Below the pieces are notes generated by a model that was given only the letters and a program-made list of their open reading frames with translations, was not told the DNA's origin and ran no database searches. From Candidatus Woesebacteria bacterium (GTDB lineage: Bacteria > Patescibacteriota > Microgenomatia > UBA8517 > UBA10165), in contig NZCP01000022.1 in assembly GCA_002686465.1 (NCBI GenBank), positions 1 to 17,656 on the forward strand: 17,656 bases of DNA. Reading direction: 5' to 3'. The translations under genes and the position numbers were made by a program. Below are positions 7,372 to 14,682 of the stretch, piece by piece. Position 1 is the first letter of the stretch. Each line of letters starts with the position of its first letter.

Positions 7372-7400
7372 TTGACATTCGTCCTTTTGTTTGATATACT
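7372..7400 (+). promoter_or_regulatory. Near-consensus sigma-70 promoter for helicase gene
   Basis: TTGACA (7372-7377), a 17-bp spacer and TATACT (7395-7400) make an almost ideal host-type promoter in the 38-nt intergenic gap. The ATG of the helicase gene follows after six bases, so the transcript should start at the ATG itself. No ribosome binding site could fit between. This matches the geometry of the promoter at 5224-5252. Confidence 0.8.
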
Positions 7401-7406
7401 TGGTAT

Positions 7407-8927
7407 ATGATATATTCGTTTGATTATGAACAACACCTACTTGCTGGGTTAATAAAGCACCCGAAAACCTACGTCGAAGTCGCTCCATTTATTTCCGAGC
7501 AAGACTTCTATGATGAAAATAGCCTTGTCAATAGAACTATATTTTGCGTTTTAAAACAAGCACTAGAATCGGGAGAAGAGCTGGACGAGGTAATTCTAGC
7601 TCAACGAGTGCAGTCTCTGGGGATTTCTTTTGAGGATAATTTAAATATAGGAGATTACATCAAAGCGCTTTCTATGCGCAAAGTCTCGGAGGGGTCTGTG
7701 ATCAAAACCGCGAAAGAGCTAAAAAAGATTTCAGTAAGGCGCGGCATATATGAAACCTCTGTCTCCATTGCAAAAAAAATGAAATCCATACCAGACTCAT
7801 CTTCGTACGATGAGATCATCAATGGGGCAGACGTTATTTACAACGAGAAAATCAACCTCTATCAAGAGGGGACAGACATTCCCGAAAACATTTTTGACGA
7901 CATGGAGGGCTTAATTGAAGATCGAGGCAATAACCCGATAGAGGATTTTGGCTTTGATGGTCCACACGACAGAATCAACGACCTTTATGGTTCCCTCCTT
8001 CGGCCAGGAAATATCACAGTGATTGTTGCTCGCTCTGGAGTGGGAAAAACTAATTTCTGCATGGACTTCTGTATTAAAGTTTCTGCGAACCATGGCAATA
8101 TTCCAGTACTTCACCTTGATAACGGGGAGATGAGCAAAGAGGAGCTTATCATGCGGCAGGCCGCCGCTCTATCAGGGGTCCCTCTTCACCTTTTGGAAAC
8201 TGGGAAGTGGAGAAGAGCAGGGAAAGATGTAGTCGACAAGGTGAGGTCAGTATGGAAGTCGGTAAAAGAATCCAAGTTTTATTACTATAATGTCGCAGGC
8301 CTCTCTGTAGACGCAATGCTAAACATTATAAAAAGATTTTATTATTCCAAGGTGGGGAGAGGAAATAAAATGATTCTTAGTTTCGACTACATTAAAACCA
8401 CTTCTGAAAAATTCTCAAACAAAAGCGAGTGGCAGGTGGTTGGAGAAATGGTGGATAAGTTTAAAGCGCTGGTCCAAAAGGAAGTCTGCTTTGAAGGAGA
8501 TCCAAAAATAGCGATGATCACAAGCGTGCAAAGCAACAGGTATGGAATAACAACCAATCGCAATGCCGATTCTATAGTAGACGACGAGAGTATTGTTTCC
8601 CTGTCTGACAGAATTACCCAGTTTAGCTCCCATCTATTCAGCCTCAGAAAGAAAACTTTAGATGAAATTCAAAACGAGCCAACTGGCTTTGGCACCCATA
8701 AATTAATATGCTTTAAACATAGACACCTTGGTCCAGAAGTTTACAGGGCATTGCAGCCCATAGAGCTGCCAGACGGATCAAAGCGCCAAAACTATATTAA
8801 TTTAGATATAGAGAATTTTATGATTACCGAAAAGGGGGATCTTCAGGACATGACGGATCATATGTTGCTGGAAGATGTCGAACTAAATGAGGACGCGGCC
8901 AATATGGATGGTGTCCCCGCCCTATAA
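7407..8927 (+). CDS. dnaB: DnaB-type replicative helicase
   Basis: 506 residues. Residues 1-125 form the DnaB N-terminal domain (EQHLLAGLIKHPKTYVEVAPFISEQDFYD). The RecA-fold motor follows: Walker A ARSGVGKTN (208-216, Lys214), LHLDNGEMS (236-243) with the catalytic Glu241, Walker B MILSFDYIK (322-330, Asp327), SVQSNR (373-378) with the sensor Gln375, SDRITQFSSH (400-409) of motif H4, and FKHRHLG near 436-442 as the likely arginine-finger region. The hexamer would unwind the phage replication fork 5' to 3' on the lagging strand and interact with the primase encoded next. The length is slightly above the 450-475 typical of DnaB and T4 gp41, owing to an acidic C-terminal tail. It is transcribed from its own strong promoter, probably leaderless. 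Confidence 0.93.
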   Translation: MIYSFDYEQHLLAGLIKHPKTYVEVAPFISEQDFYDENSLVNRTIFCVLKQALESGEELDEVILAQRVQSLGISFEDNLNIGDYIKALSMRKVSEGSVIKTAKELKKISVRRGIYETSVSIAKKMKSIPDSSSYDEIINGADVIYNEKINLYQEGTDIPENIFDDMEGLIEDRGNNPIEDFGFDGPHDRINDLYGSLLRPGNITVIVARSGVGKTNFCMDFCIKVSANHGNIPVLHLDNGEMSKEELIMRQAAALSGVPLHLLETGKWRRAGKDVVDKVRSVWKSVKESKFYYYNVAGLSVDAMLNIIKRFYYSKVGRGNKMILSFDYIKTTSEKFSNKSEWQVVGEMVDKFKALVQKEVCFEGDPKIAMITSVQSNRYGITTNRNADSIVDDESIVSLSDRITQFSSHLFSLRKKTLDEIQNEPTGFGTHKLICFKHRHLGPEVYRALQPIELPDGSKRQNYINLDIENFMITEKGDLQDMTDHMLLEDVELNEDAANMDGVPAL

Positions 8928-8929
8928 AA

Positions 8930-9979
8930 ATGGATAGCGAAAGAATAAAAGAGGTGCTTGAGGATCTCGGATACAAACTATCCGATAGAGGATCCTATTG
9001 GCAAACCAACGCTATCTTTCGGAACGGAGATAATACAACCGCCCTACAGATTTATAAAGACTCAGGAGTGTGGAAGGATTATGTAAACGACACAAGCTTC
9101 TCTCCGTTCAAAAGATTAATTCAAGCAACACTAGGAAGCAATGACCCAAAAGACATAGACAAATATTTAAAAAACGAGCCAATCGATGACTTATATACTA
9201 AACGCGTGGGAAAAGAAAAGATACAAGTAGAAGAGGTGCATGACGAAAAATGCCTAGAAAGGCTTCTGCCGCACTATAAATTTTACAATGAAAAGGGGAT
9301 AAATACAGAAACCTTAAAAACCCTCAAGGGAGGGTTGGCGACATCTGGCCAAATGAACCAAAGATTTGTCTTTCCAATCTACAATGAGTACAAACAAATA
9401 CATGGATTCTCGGGCAGAGACATTTTCAAAAACTCAACCCGACCAAAATGGAAACATGTGGGAAAGAAAAACAAATGGGTGTACCCCCTGTATGCTGATG
9501 AGACGGTCAGAGGGGCCATTTTAAAGCAAGACGAAGTAATTCTGGTAGAAAGTATAGGGGACCTATTAAAGTGTCATGAATTTGGATATAAAAACGTATT
9601 AGTTTCTTTTGGGCTTACGCTTTCCCCAAAACTTATATGCACCCTACTGGAGCTTTGCCCTCAAAAAATAGTACTAGCATTCAATAACGATAGCGACAAA
9701 GAAGAAAATAGAGGCTTAAATGCCTGTGTAAAGAACTATCTAAAGCTTCTCGGCCACTTTGATCCTGATAGAATTATGATATGCCTCCCTAATAAAAACG
9801 ATTTTGGAGACATGGAGAGTAAAGATTTTAAATCGTGGACAAAAAAGAAGTCTCAGCTAAACCTGAAAGAGCAACAGCAATACATATTAGAAATAGTAGA
9901 CTCTATGGCAAAGAAAAAATCCCTCTCCAAGCAGTTGCTAAAGAATAAAAAAATAATACTAGAAATTTTAAATGAGTAG
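8930..9979 (+). CDS. TOPRIM-domain DNA primase
   Basis: 349 residues. The catalytic TOPRIM domain is at about 200-290: VILVESIGDLLKC carries Glu207, and LAFNNDSDKEENRGL carries Asp254 and Asp256, the metal-binding residues. Upstream, RFVFPIYNEYKQIHGFSGRD (145-164) is the conserved segment that precedes TOPRIM in DnaG and T4 gp61-like primases. The N-terminal 65 residues (AIFRNGDNTTALQIYKDSGVWKDY) keep the spacing of the primase zinc domain but lack its cysteines and histidine, so no zinc site is evident. It should make RNA primers for lagging-strand synthesis with the helicase encoded two bases upstream. Its end overlaps the next gene by 8 nt, indicating coupled translation. Confidence 0.87.
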   Translation: MDSERIKEVLEDLGYKLSDRGSYWQTNAIFRNGDNTTALQIYKDSGVWKDYVNDTSFSPFKRLIQATLGSNDPKDIDKYLKNEPIDDLYTKRVGKEKIQVEEVHDEKCLERLLPHYKFYNEKGINTETLKTLKGGLATSGQMNQRFVFPIYNEYKQIHGFSGRDIFKNSTRPKWKHVGKKNKWVYPLYADETVRGAILKQDEVILVESIGDLLKCHEFGYKNVLVSFGLTLSPKLICTLLELCPQKIVLAFNNDSDKEENRGLNACVKNYLKLLGHFDPDRIMICLPNKNDFGDMESKDFKSWTKKKSQLNLKEQQQYILEIVDSMAKKKSLSKQLLKNKKIILEILNE

Positions 9980-11051
9980 GCGAGTCCAACTATCGGCCAG
10001 CAGGATAAAAACCGCGCAACAATGTTCGTGGACCTATTGGTGCAAATATATCCTTAAGCTCCCAGATACAACAAATGAAGGAGCAAGCAAAGGATGGATA
10101 TGCCATTTGGTATTTGAGACTCTAGGTCAATCAGGAAAGAAAAGAGAATTTAATAAAATCCTGAAAGAGAGGTCCGTGTGGGGCGTGCCCTCCATCAAAA
10201 AGCTAATAATGTCTCATGCTAAACGACTCGCTGTAGACGATGACGAAAACCTTGAGGACATGGACAAAATGATTGTCAATGGGTTGGGGTATAATTTTCA
10301 CGGAGACGCAAAGCACAAACCTAATAAAAAATTCATAGAAAAAGAGTTTAATATAGATGTGGACGAACGAGGGGTAAAGTATTCCATTAGAGGGTTTATA
10401 GATCAGCTCTTCCTGTACAAGGATGGAACAGCCACCATTAGAGATTTTAAATCCAGCAAGCAAACCTTTAAAGGAAAGGATCTTACGGATAACCTTCAGG
10501 ACATAATGTATTCTCTTGCGGTCAGGCATCTATTCCCAGGCAACAAAAGCAATAGTGAATTTGTATTTTTAAAATTTGACCTCTCCACTGACCTTTTGGG
10601 CCACACTGGTAACGGGGTAATCAAAATGCCCACAGTGACCAGTGAGGAGCTTGACGGTTTTGAGCACGAGCTAAGTGCAATACAAACATATCTCGAAAAT
10701 TATTCTTATAAAAACGCCACTTGTTCTTATGCCGCAAAAAAAGACTATCCTAAAGATGGCAGCTTCGGTGGTCCATTGGCTTGCGGGAGAGAGGGTTATA
10801 AAAAAAGAAAAGGAGAATTTCTTTTAGATGCAAATGGTAAAAAAATAAAAAACTTTATTTGTGCCTTTAGAAAGCCAATGAAATATTCCGCGCTTCTAGA
10901 CAAAGATGATAATGTAATCAAAACCTCCTTTTACAAGGATAGGGGAACCCTAACTGCGGACAAATCCAAAGGGGAAAAAATTAAAACAATGGAATACGAC
11001 GGCTGCCCGCACTTCCACAACAAGGGAATCATAGATGACTTCCTCTCCTAA
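9972..11051 (+). CDS. RecB/Cas4-type PD-(D/E)XK nuclease with possible Fe-S cluster
   Basis: 359 residues. The N-terminus (LSASRIKTAQQCSWTYWCKY) and GWICHLVFETL give the family's first motif with His45. RGFIDQLFLYKDGTATIRDFKSS (140-162) contains the catalytic Asp144, Asp158 and Lys160, and DNLQDIMYSLA (173-183) the helix with Gln176. Cys18 near the N-terminus plus Cys251, Cys271 and Cys297 near the C-terminus reproduce the one-plus-three cysteine spread of Cas4/AddB nucleases that bind a 4Fe-4S cluster; a cluster is therefore likely but unproven. Such enzymes resect DNA ends. With RecA, helicase and primase it would process ends for recombination or degrade host DNA. No CRISPR array or other Cas gene is present, so an adaptation role is not supported. 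It overlaps the Nudix gene by 17 nt. Confidence 0.82.
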   Translation: MSRRVQLSASRIKTAQQCSWTYWCKYILKLPDTTNEGASKGWICHLVFETLGQSGKKREFNKILKERSVWGVPSIKKLIMSHAKRLAVDDDENLEDMDKMIVNGLGYNFHGDAKHKPNKKFIEKEFNIDVDERGVKYSIRGFIDQLFLYKDGTATIRDFKSSKQTFKGKDLTDNLQDIMYSLAVRHLFPGNKSNSEFVFLKFDLSTDLLGHTGNGVIKMPTVTSEELDGFEHELSAIQTYLENYSYKNATCSYAAKKDYPKDGSFGGPLACGREGYKKRKGEFLLDANGKKIKNFICAFRKPMKYSALLDKDDNVIKTSFYKDRGTLTADKSKGEKIKTMEYDGCPHFHNKGIIDDFLS

Positions 11052-11442
11052 CAAGGTTGCAGGGGTCTTAGTGAAGTGCAGAGATAAGGTCCTCTTACTC
11101 AAAAGATCTATCAACGGTGCAGAGCTGCAGGGCTACTGGAGTGTGCCTTGTGGCACTGTGGAGAAAGGGGAAAACATGTGGGCGGGTGCGGCGAGAGAGC
11201 TTTACGAAGAAACATTCATTACTACGAAGTACGAACTGCAATACATAAATCACTTTAAGATAAAAAACAATCGGCAGTTTTATTGCTACCTTTACTCTGT
11301 ATCAAAAGAGGTCAAGCCAGACATAATCTCGGCGCCCGATGGGTACGAGCATAACGAATGGGGCTATTTTCCCATTTCGTCACTCCCAGAGCCAATAGAC
11401 CCCAAGCTAAAAAAGGCTATTTTCATAGCTGAAAAAATGTAA
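11035..11442 (+). CDS. Nudix hydrolase
   Basis: 135 residues. The Nudix box is complete except for one conserved position: Gly40, Glu46 and RELYEET (54-60) fit GX5EX7REUXEE, with Phe61 in place of the usual Gly. GYWSVPCGTVEKGE is the standard strand-loop before the catalytic helix. The enzyme should hydrolyse a nucleoside diphosphate linked to another group; candidates are oxidised dNTPs, ADP-ribose, dinucleoside polyphosphates or RNA caps, and sequence alone does not choose. It is the last gene of the replication cluster, overlapping the nuclease by 17 nt. It lies 34 nt before the fatty-acid cassette, so a link to CoA or NAD derivatives is conceivable, but the CoA-specific Nudix motif is not evident. 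Confidence 0.85.
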   Translation: MTSSPNKVAGVLVKCRDKVLLLKRSINGAELQGYWSVPCGTVEKGENMWAGAARELYEETFITTKYELQYINHFKIKNNRQFYCYLYSVSKEVKPDIISAPDGYEHNEWGYFPISSLPEPIDPKLKKAIFIAEKM

Positions 11443-11456
11443 ATAATACATTCACA

Positions 11457-11465
11457 TGCTATAAT
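11457..11465 (+). promoter_or_regulatory. Extended -10 promoter of the beta-oxidation cassette
   Basis: TGCTATAAT is a perfect extended -10 (TGnTATAAT) in the 34-nt gap before the thiolase. No good -35 is seen 17 bp upstream, as is usual for extended -10 promoters. The expected transcription start is near 11472, leaving about five bases before the TTG start codon at 11477, too short for a ribosome binding site. The cassette can thus be expressed independently of the replication genes by host RNA polymerase. Confidence 0.7.
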
Positions 11466-11476
11466 ACTCTGTAGCT

Positions 11477-12733
11477 TTGACGAATAAATTATACATAGTA
11501 GAGGGTCAACGCACCCCGTTCTGTAAACTAGGCACCTCGCTTACAGGCGAAACCGCCGCGGCACTTGGAATAAGCGCGGCAAAACATGTTCTCACCGAAT
11601 CTGGGATAGACTCGTCATTAATAGACGAAGTCATCTTTGGTTGCGTTGGACAATCAGCTAGTGAAATGAATGTTGCCAGGATCATCGGCGTGCGCGTAGG
11701 CATACCTGACCATGTTCCCGCAGTTACGGTTCACAGGAATTGCGCTTCTGGCCTAGAGTCAGTATCCTACGCATCCGCAAAAGCAACGGAAGGCAAAGGA
11801 AGTATTTTCCTAACAGGCGGCGCGGAAAGCATGTCTCAAATGCCCTTGATATACCCTAAATCCGCAGCGAAAAAATTCACGTCTTTATTTAAATCAAAAA
11901 ATATTTTTCAGAAACTAAAAGCACTTCATCAGTTTAGAGTTTCTGACTTGATTCCACAAATAAGCCTAAGGCTCGGTTTGGACGATCCCCTTTCTGGTAT
12001 TAATATGGGACAAACCGCAGAATTGCTTGCCAGGGAATTCGGAATTTCGCGAAAAGAACAAGACATATACGCTTTACTATCTCATGATAAAGCGCTAGCA
12101 TCCAGGGCTAAACTTTCCGAAGAAATTGGGGCAGTTTATACGACAAACAATGACTGCATAGCTTCTCCCAGTGGGCGATTCGTTTCCGAGGACAATGGGC
12201 CAAGGGAAAACTCTACGGTTGAAAAGCTTTCCAGGCTTAAGCCTGTTTTTGATAAAAGGGAAGGCACCGTTACCGCAGGAAATTCGTCGCAGATTACGGA
12301 CGGCGCCGCAGCCCTCTTGTTGATGACCGAGGAGGGATTAAATAAAACAGGAGCTCAACCTATTGCCAAAATCGTTGACTACGCTCATTCAGGATGCGCC
12401 CCATCCAAGATGGGGCTCGGTCCCGTTTTCGCCATAGATAAGCTCGGGGTAAACTTAAAGCACATGGATTTAATAGAAATTAACGAAGCTTTTGCCGCTC
12501 AGGTCCTTGCGGTGCAAAAAATGGCAAAGGAATCCATAGGAGAAATACCTGATGAAAAATTAAACATCAATGGTGGGTCGATCGCGCTCGGCCATCCCGT
12601 TGGAGCCTCGGGATCGCGCATTATTTTAACCCTTGCGAAATCATTAAAACGTAACGGCCTTCAAAGAGGCGTCGCAGCACTATGCGTTGGTGGGGGCCAA
12701 GGATCAGCGATACACATAGAGGTATGCCAATGA
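11477..12733 (+). CDS. fadI: Acetyl-CoA C-acyltransferase (3-ketoacyl-CoA thiolase, FadI-like)
   Basis: 418 residues from a TTG start, chosen because LYIVEGQRTPF is the normal thiolase N-terminus and the next ATG would cut 63 residues. Catalytic residues are all present: nucleophile Cys89 in VHRNCASGLES, the NEAFAA segment (336-341), His373 in GGSIALGHPVGASG, and Cys403 in ALCVGGGQGSA. The protein cleaves 3-ketoacyl-CoA with free CoA into acetyl-CoA and a shortened acyl-CoA. An insert at about 128-175 (KNIFQKLKALHQFRVSDLIP) matches the longer loop of FadI and the mitochondrial trifunctional protein beta subunit rather than FadA. The order thiolase then multifunctional enzyme is that of E. coli fadIJ. 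The end overlaps the next gene by 4 nt (ATGA). The biosynthetic or degradative direction cannot be read directly, but the neighbours indicate degradation. Confidence 0.92.
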   Translation: MTNKLYIVEGQRTPFCKLGTSLTGETAAALGISAAKHVLTESGIDSSLIDEVIFGCVGQSASEMNVARIIGVRVGIPDHVPAVTVHRNCASGLESVSYASAKATEGKGSIFLTGGAESMSQMPLIYPKSAAKKFTSLFKSKNIFQKLKALHQFRVSDLIPQISLRLGLDDPLSGINMGQTAELLAREFGISRKEQDIYALLSHDKALASRAKLSEEIGAVYTTNNDCIASPSGRFVSEDNGPRENSTVEKLSRLKPVFDKREGTVTAGNSSQITDGAAALLLMTEEGLNKTGAQPIAKIVDYAHSGCAPSKMGLGPVFAIDKLGVNLKHMDLIEINEAFAAQVLAVQKMAKESIGEIPDEKLNINGGSIALGHPVGASGSRIILTLAKSLKRNGLQRGVAALCVGGGQGSAIHIEVCQ

Positions 12734-14682
12734 TAGATTTTAAAATAAACAATGGAGTGGGGATAGCGACGATTGACCAACCAAAATCAAAAGCAAACAT
12801 ATTAAATGCAGAATTTTTTGAAAGCCTAAACCTCCTACTTGATTCGGTCGAAAAATACGAAGACCTAAAAGGCCTTGTTTTCATTAGCGCAAAGCCTAGT
12901 ATTTTCCTTGCAGGAGCAGACCTAGTCTCTATGCGCGCTAAATTAAATGACCAAAACTGGCTTGGCGAGGTCGTCTCTCTTGGCCAGAAAACCTTCAATC
13001 GGATAGAGCAATTAAAAATACCAACGGTCGCCGCGATTCATGGCGCCTGTTTGGGCGGCGGCCTAGAGCTGGCGCTTGCGTGTAGTCATCGAATCGCCTC
13101 TAGTGATAAGTGCACAAAAATAGGACTACCAGAGGTCATGCTAGGAATACTCCCAGCATGGGGAGGCACCACTAGGTTGCCTAAACTAATTGGGCTAACA
13201 AAAGCCCTACCTGCAATTCTTTCTGGAAAAGCTTACGCCCCCCAACAGGCCAGAAAAATGGGAATCGTTAGCGAAGTATGCTATAAGGAAAATTTAAAAA
13301 AATCCGCCATCGACCTATGCAGCAAGAAGCGCACATGGAACAACCCTTGCCGCAGTCTACAATGGCTCATAGCTCCTATTGTTTTTTATTTTGCTAGAAA
13401 AACAATCATGAGACAAACGCGTGGCAACTACCCCGCTCCCTTAAAAATTATAGAGGTTGTAAAAAAGGGCATCTTTATAGATAAAAACAAATCCCTAGAC
13501 CTAGAAAGAAAAGCGTTCCTTAACTTATCTCAGACAAAAGCTTGCAAAAATTTAATTAGAATATTCTTTCTACAAGAAAAGGCCAAAAAGGGGCCTTCTC
13601 CCGCAATCAACACAAAACCCATCGAGAGTATAGCAGTAATAGGAGCTGGAACAATGGGCGCTGGCATTGCTCACTGGATATCCTCTAGGGGCAAAAACGT
13701 TCTACTAAAGGATATATCAGAAGAAGCAGTTGCATCTGGATTAAAAAAAATAGGAAAGCTATTTATCTCTGCAGTGCTCGGATATAAAATGGATAGGTCA
13801 ACCGTTAGGGCGTGCCTCGGCAAACTCGCGACAGCCAAAAATAACGTCCCCCTTGACAATCGAGACCTTGCAATAGAGGCGGTTGTAGAAAATTTTGATT
13901 TAAAAACAAAAGTTCTAGCCCAAACGGAAGAGAGCCTCCCTGAGTCCTCAATTCTCGCAACCAATACTTCCGCCCTTTCCATAACAGAATTAGGGAAAAA
14001 ACTCAAACGTCCAGACAAATTCATAGGAATACATTTCTTCAACCCTGTTCATAAAATGAAGCTTGTAGAAATTGTAGTGGGGAAAGAAACCTCACAAGAG
14101 ACGGTGAGTAGGACAATTAATTTTGTACAAAGTATCGGAAAGCTTCCAGTGGTCGTGAAAGATAGTCCAGGATTTTTGGTCAATAGGATACTTTTGCCAT
14201 ATTTAGTTGAAGCAATCAGGCTATTCCTACATGGGCACTCCGTCCGTGCTATAGATAATGCAATGCTCAAATTCGGCATGCCCATGGGCCCATTACGACT
14301 CCTTGACGAAATAGGGCTCGATGTAGCATCCCATGTTGCGCTTGATCTTAAAAAAAGACTAAAAGACTTTAAAGTTCCAAGCGGGCTAGACGAAATACTC
14401 TCCACAAAAGCTTTAGGCAAAAAAACAAACGGAGGTTTCTATCTTTACGACAAGGGAAAATCAACAGGGATAAACCCCGTCTTTAAAAAACTTCAAAACA
14501 AAAACCCAATCCCTTGCGACCTAGCAAAACAAATGGTTGCAACGATGACGGAGGAATCCAGAAAATGCATACTTGAAGAAATCGCAGAAACCACTGATGA
14601 TATAGATTTCGCAATGATCATGGGAACGGGTTGGGCACCTTTTCGCGGAGGACCAATTACACACGCAAGACAATGGAAATAG
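12730..14682 (+). CDS. fadJ: Enoyl-CoA hydratase / 3-hydroxyacyl-CoA dehydrogenase (FadJ/HADHA-like)
   Basis: 650 residues; the ATG at 12730 is preferred over one 48 bases upstream because it gives the standard MIDFKINNGVGIATI start and a 4-nt ATGA overlap. The hydratase domain (1-190) has both catalytic glutamates: Glu113 in GACLGGGLELALA and Glu135 in IGLPEVMLGILPAWGG. A linker with TRGNYPAPLKIIEVVKKG (230-247) is characteristic of FadJ and trifunctional protein alpha. The dehydrogenase has the NAD-binding VIGAGTMGAGIA (303-314) and catalytic His435 and Glu447 in GIHFFNPVHKMKLVEIV. It converts 2-enoyl-CoA to 3-hydroxyacyl-CoA and then to 3-ketoacyl-CoA, producing NADH. The C-terminus stops just after GWAPFRGGP, roughly 50 residues shorter than FadJ. 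Its last 10 bases overlap the dehydrogenase gene. Confidence 0.93.
   Translation: MIDFKINNGVGIATIDQPKSKANILNAEFFESLNLLLDSVEKYEDLKGLVFISAKPSIFLAGADLVSMRAKLNDQNWLGEVVSLGQKTFNRIEQLKIPTVAAIHGACLGGGLELALACSHRIASSDKCTKIGLPEVMLGILPAWGGTTRLPKLIGLTKALPAILSGKAYAPQQARKMGIVSEVCYKENLKKSAIDLCSKKRTWNNPCRSLQWLIAPIVFYFARKTIMRQTRGNYPAPLKIIEVVKKGIFIDKNKSLDLERKAFLNLSQTKACKNLIRIFFLQEKAKKGPSPAINTKPIESIAVIGAGTMGAGIAHWISSRGKNVLLKDISEEAVASGLKKIGKLFISAVLGYKMDRSTVRACLGKLATAKNNVPLDNRDLAIEAVVENFDLKTKVLAQTEESLPESSILATNTSALSITELGKKLKRPDKFIGIHFFNPVHKMKLVEIVVGKETSQETVSRTINFVQSIGKLPVVVKDSPGFLVNRILLPYLVEAIRLFLHGHSVRAIDNAMLKFGMPMGPLRLLDEIGLDVASHVALDLKKRLKDFKVPSGLDEILSTKALGKKTNGGFYLYDKGKSTGINPVFKKLQNKNPIPCDLAKQMVATMTEESRKCILEEIAETTDDIDFAMIMGTGWAPFRGGPITHARQWK

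Noticed and set aside
9935..9960. TTGCTA and TAATACT as a promoter for the Cas4-like nuclease gene
   Set aside because: The spacer is only about 13 bp and the gene is already coupled to the primase by an 8-nt overlap.
9972..11051. Part of a CRISPR-Cas adaptation module
   Set aside because: No repeat array, Cas1 or Cas2 occurs in the window, and the gene is embedded in a replication operon.
11443..11476. Prophage-host boundary between the Nudix gene and the thiolase
   Set aside because: No integrase, attachment repeat, tRNA end or strand switch is visible, base composition does not shift obviously, and phage-like small genes follow the cassette. It remains an alternative to test by read mapping.
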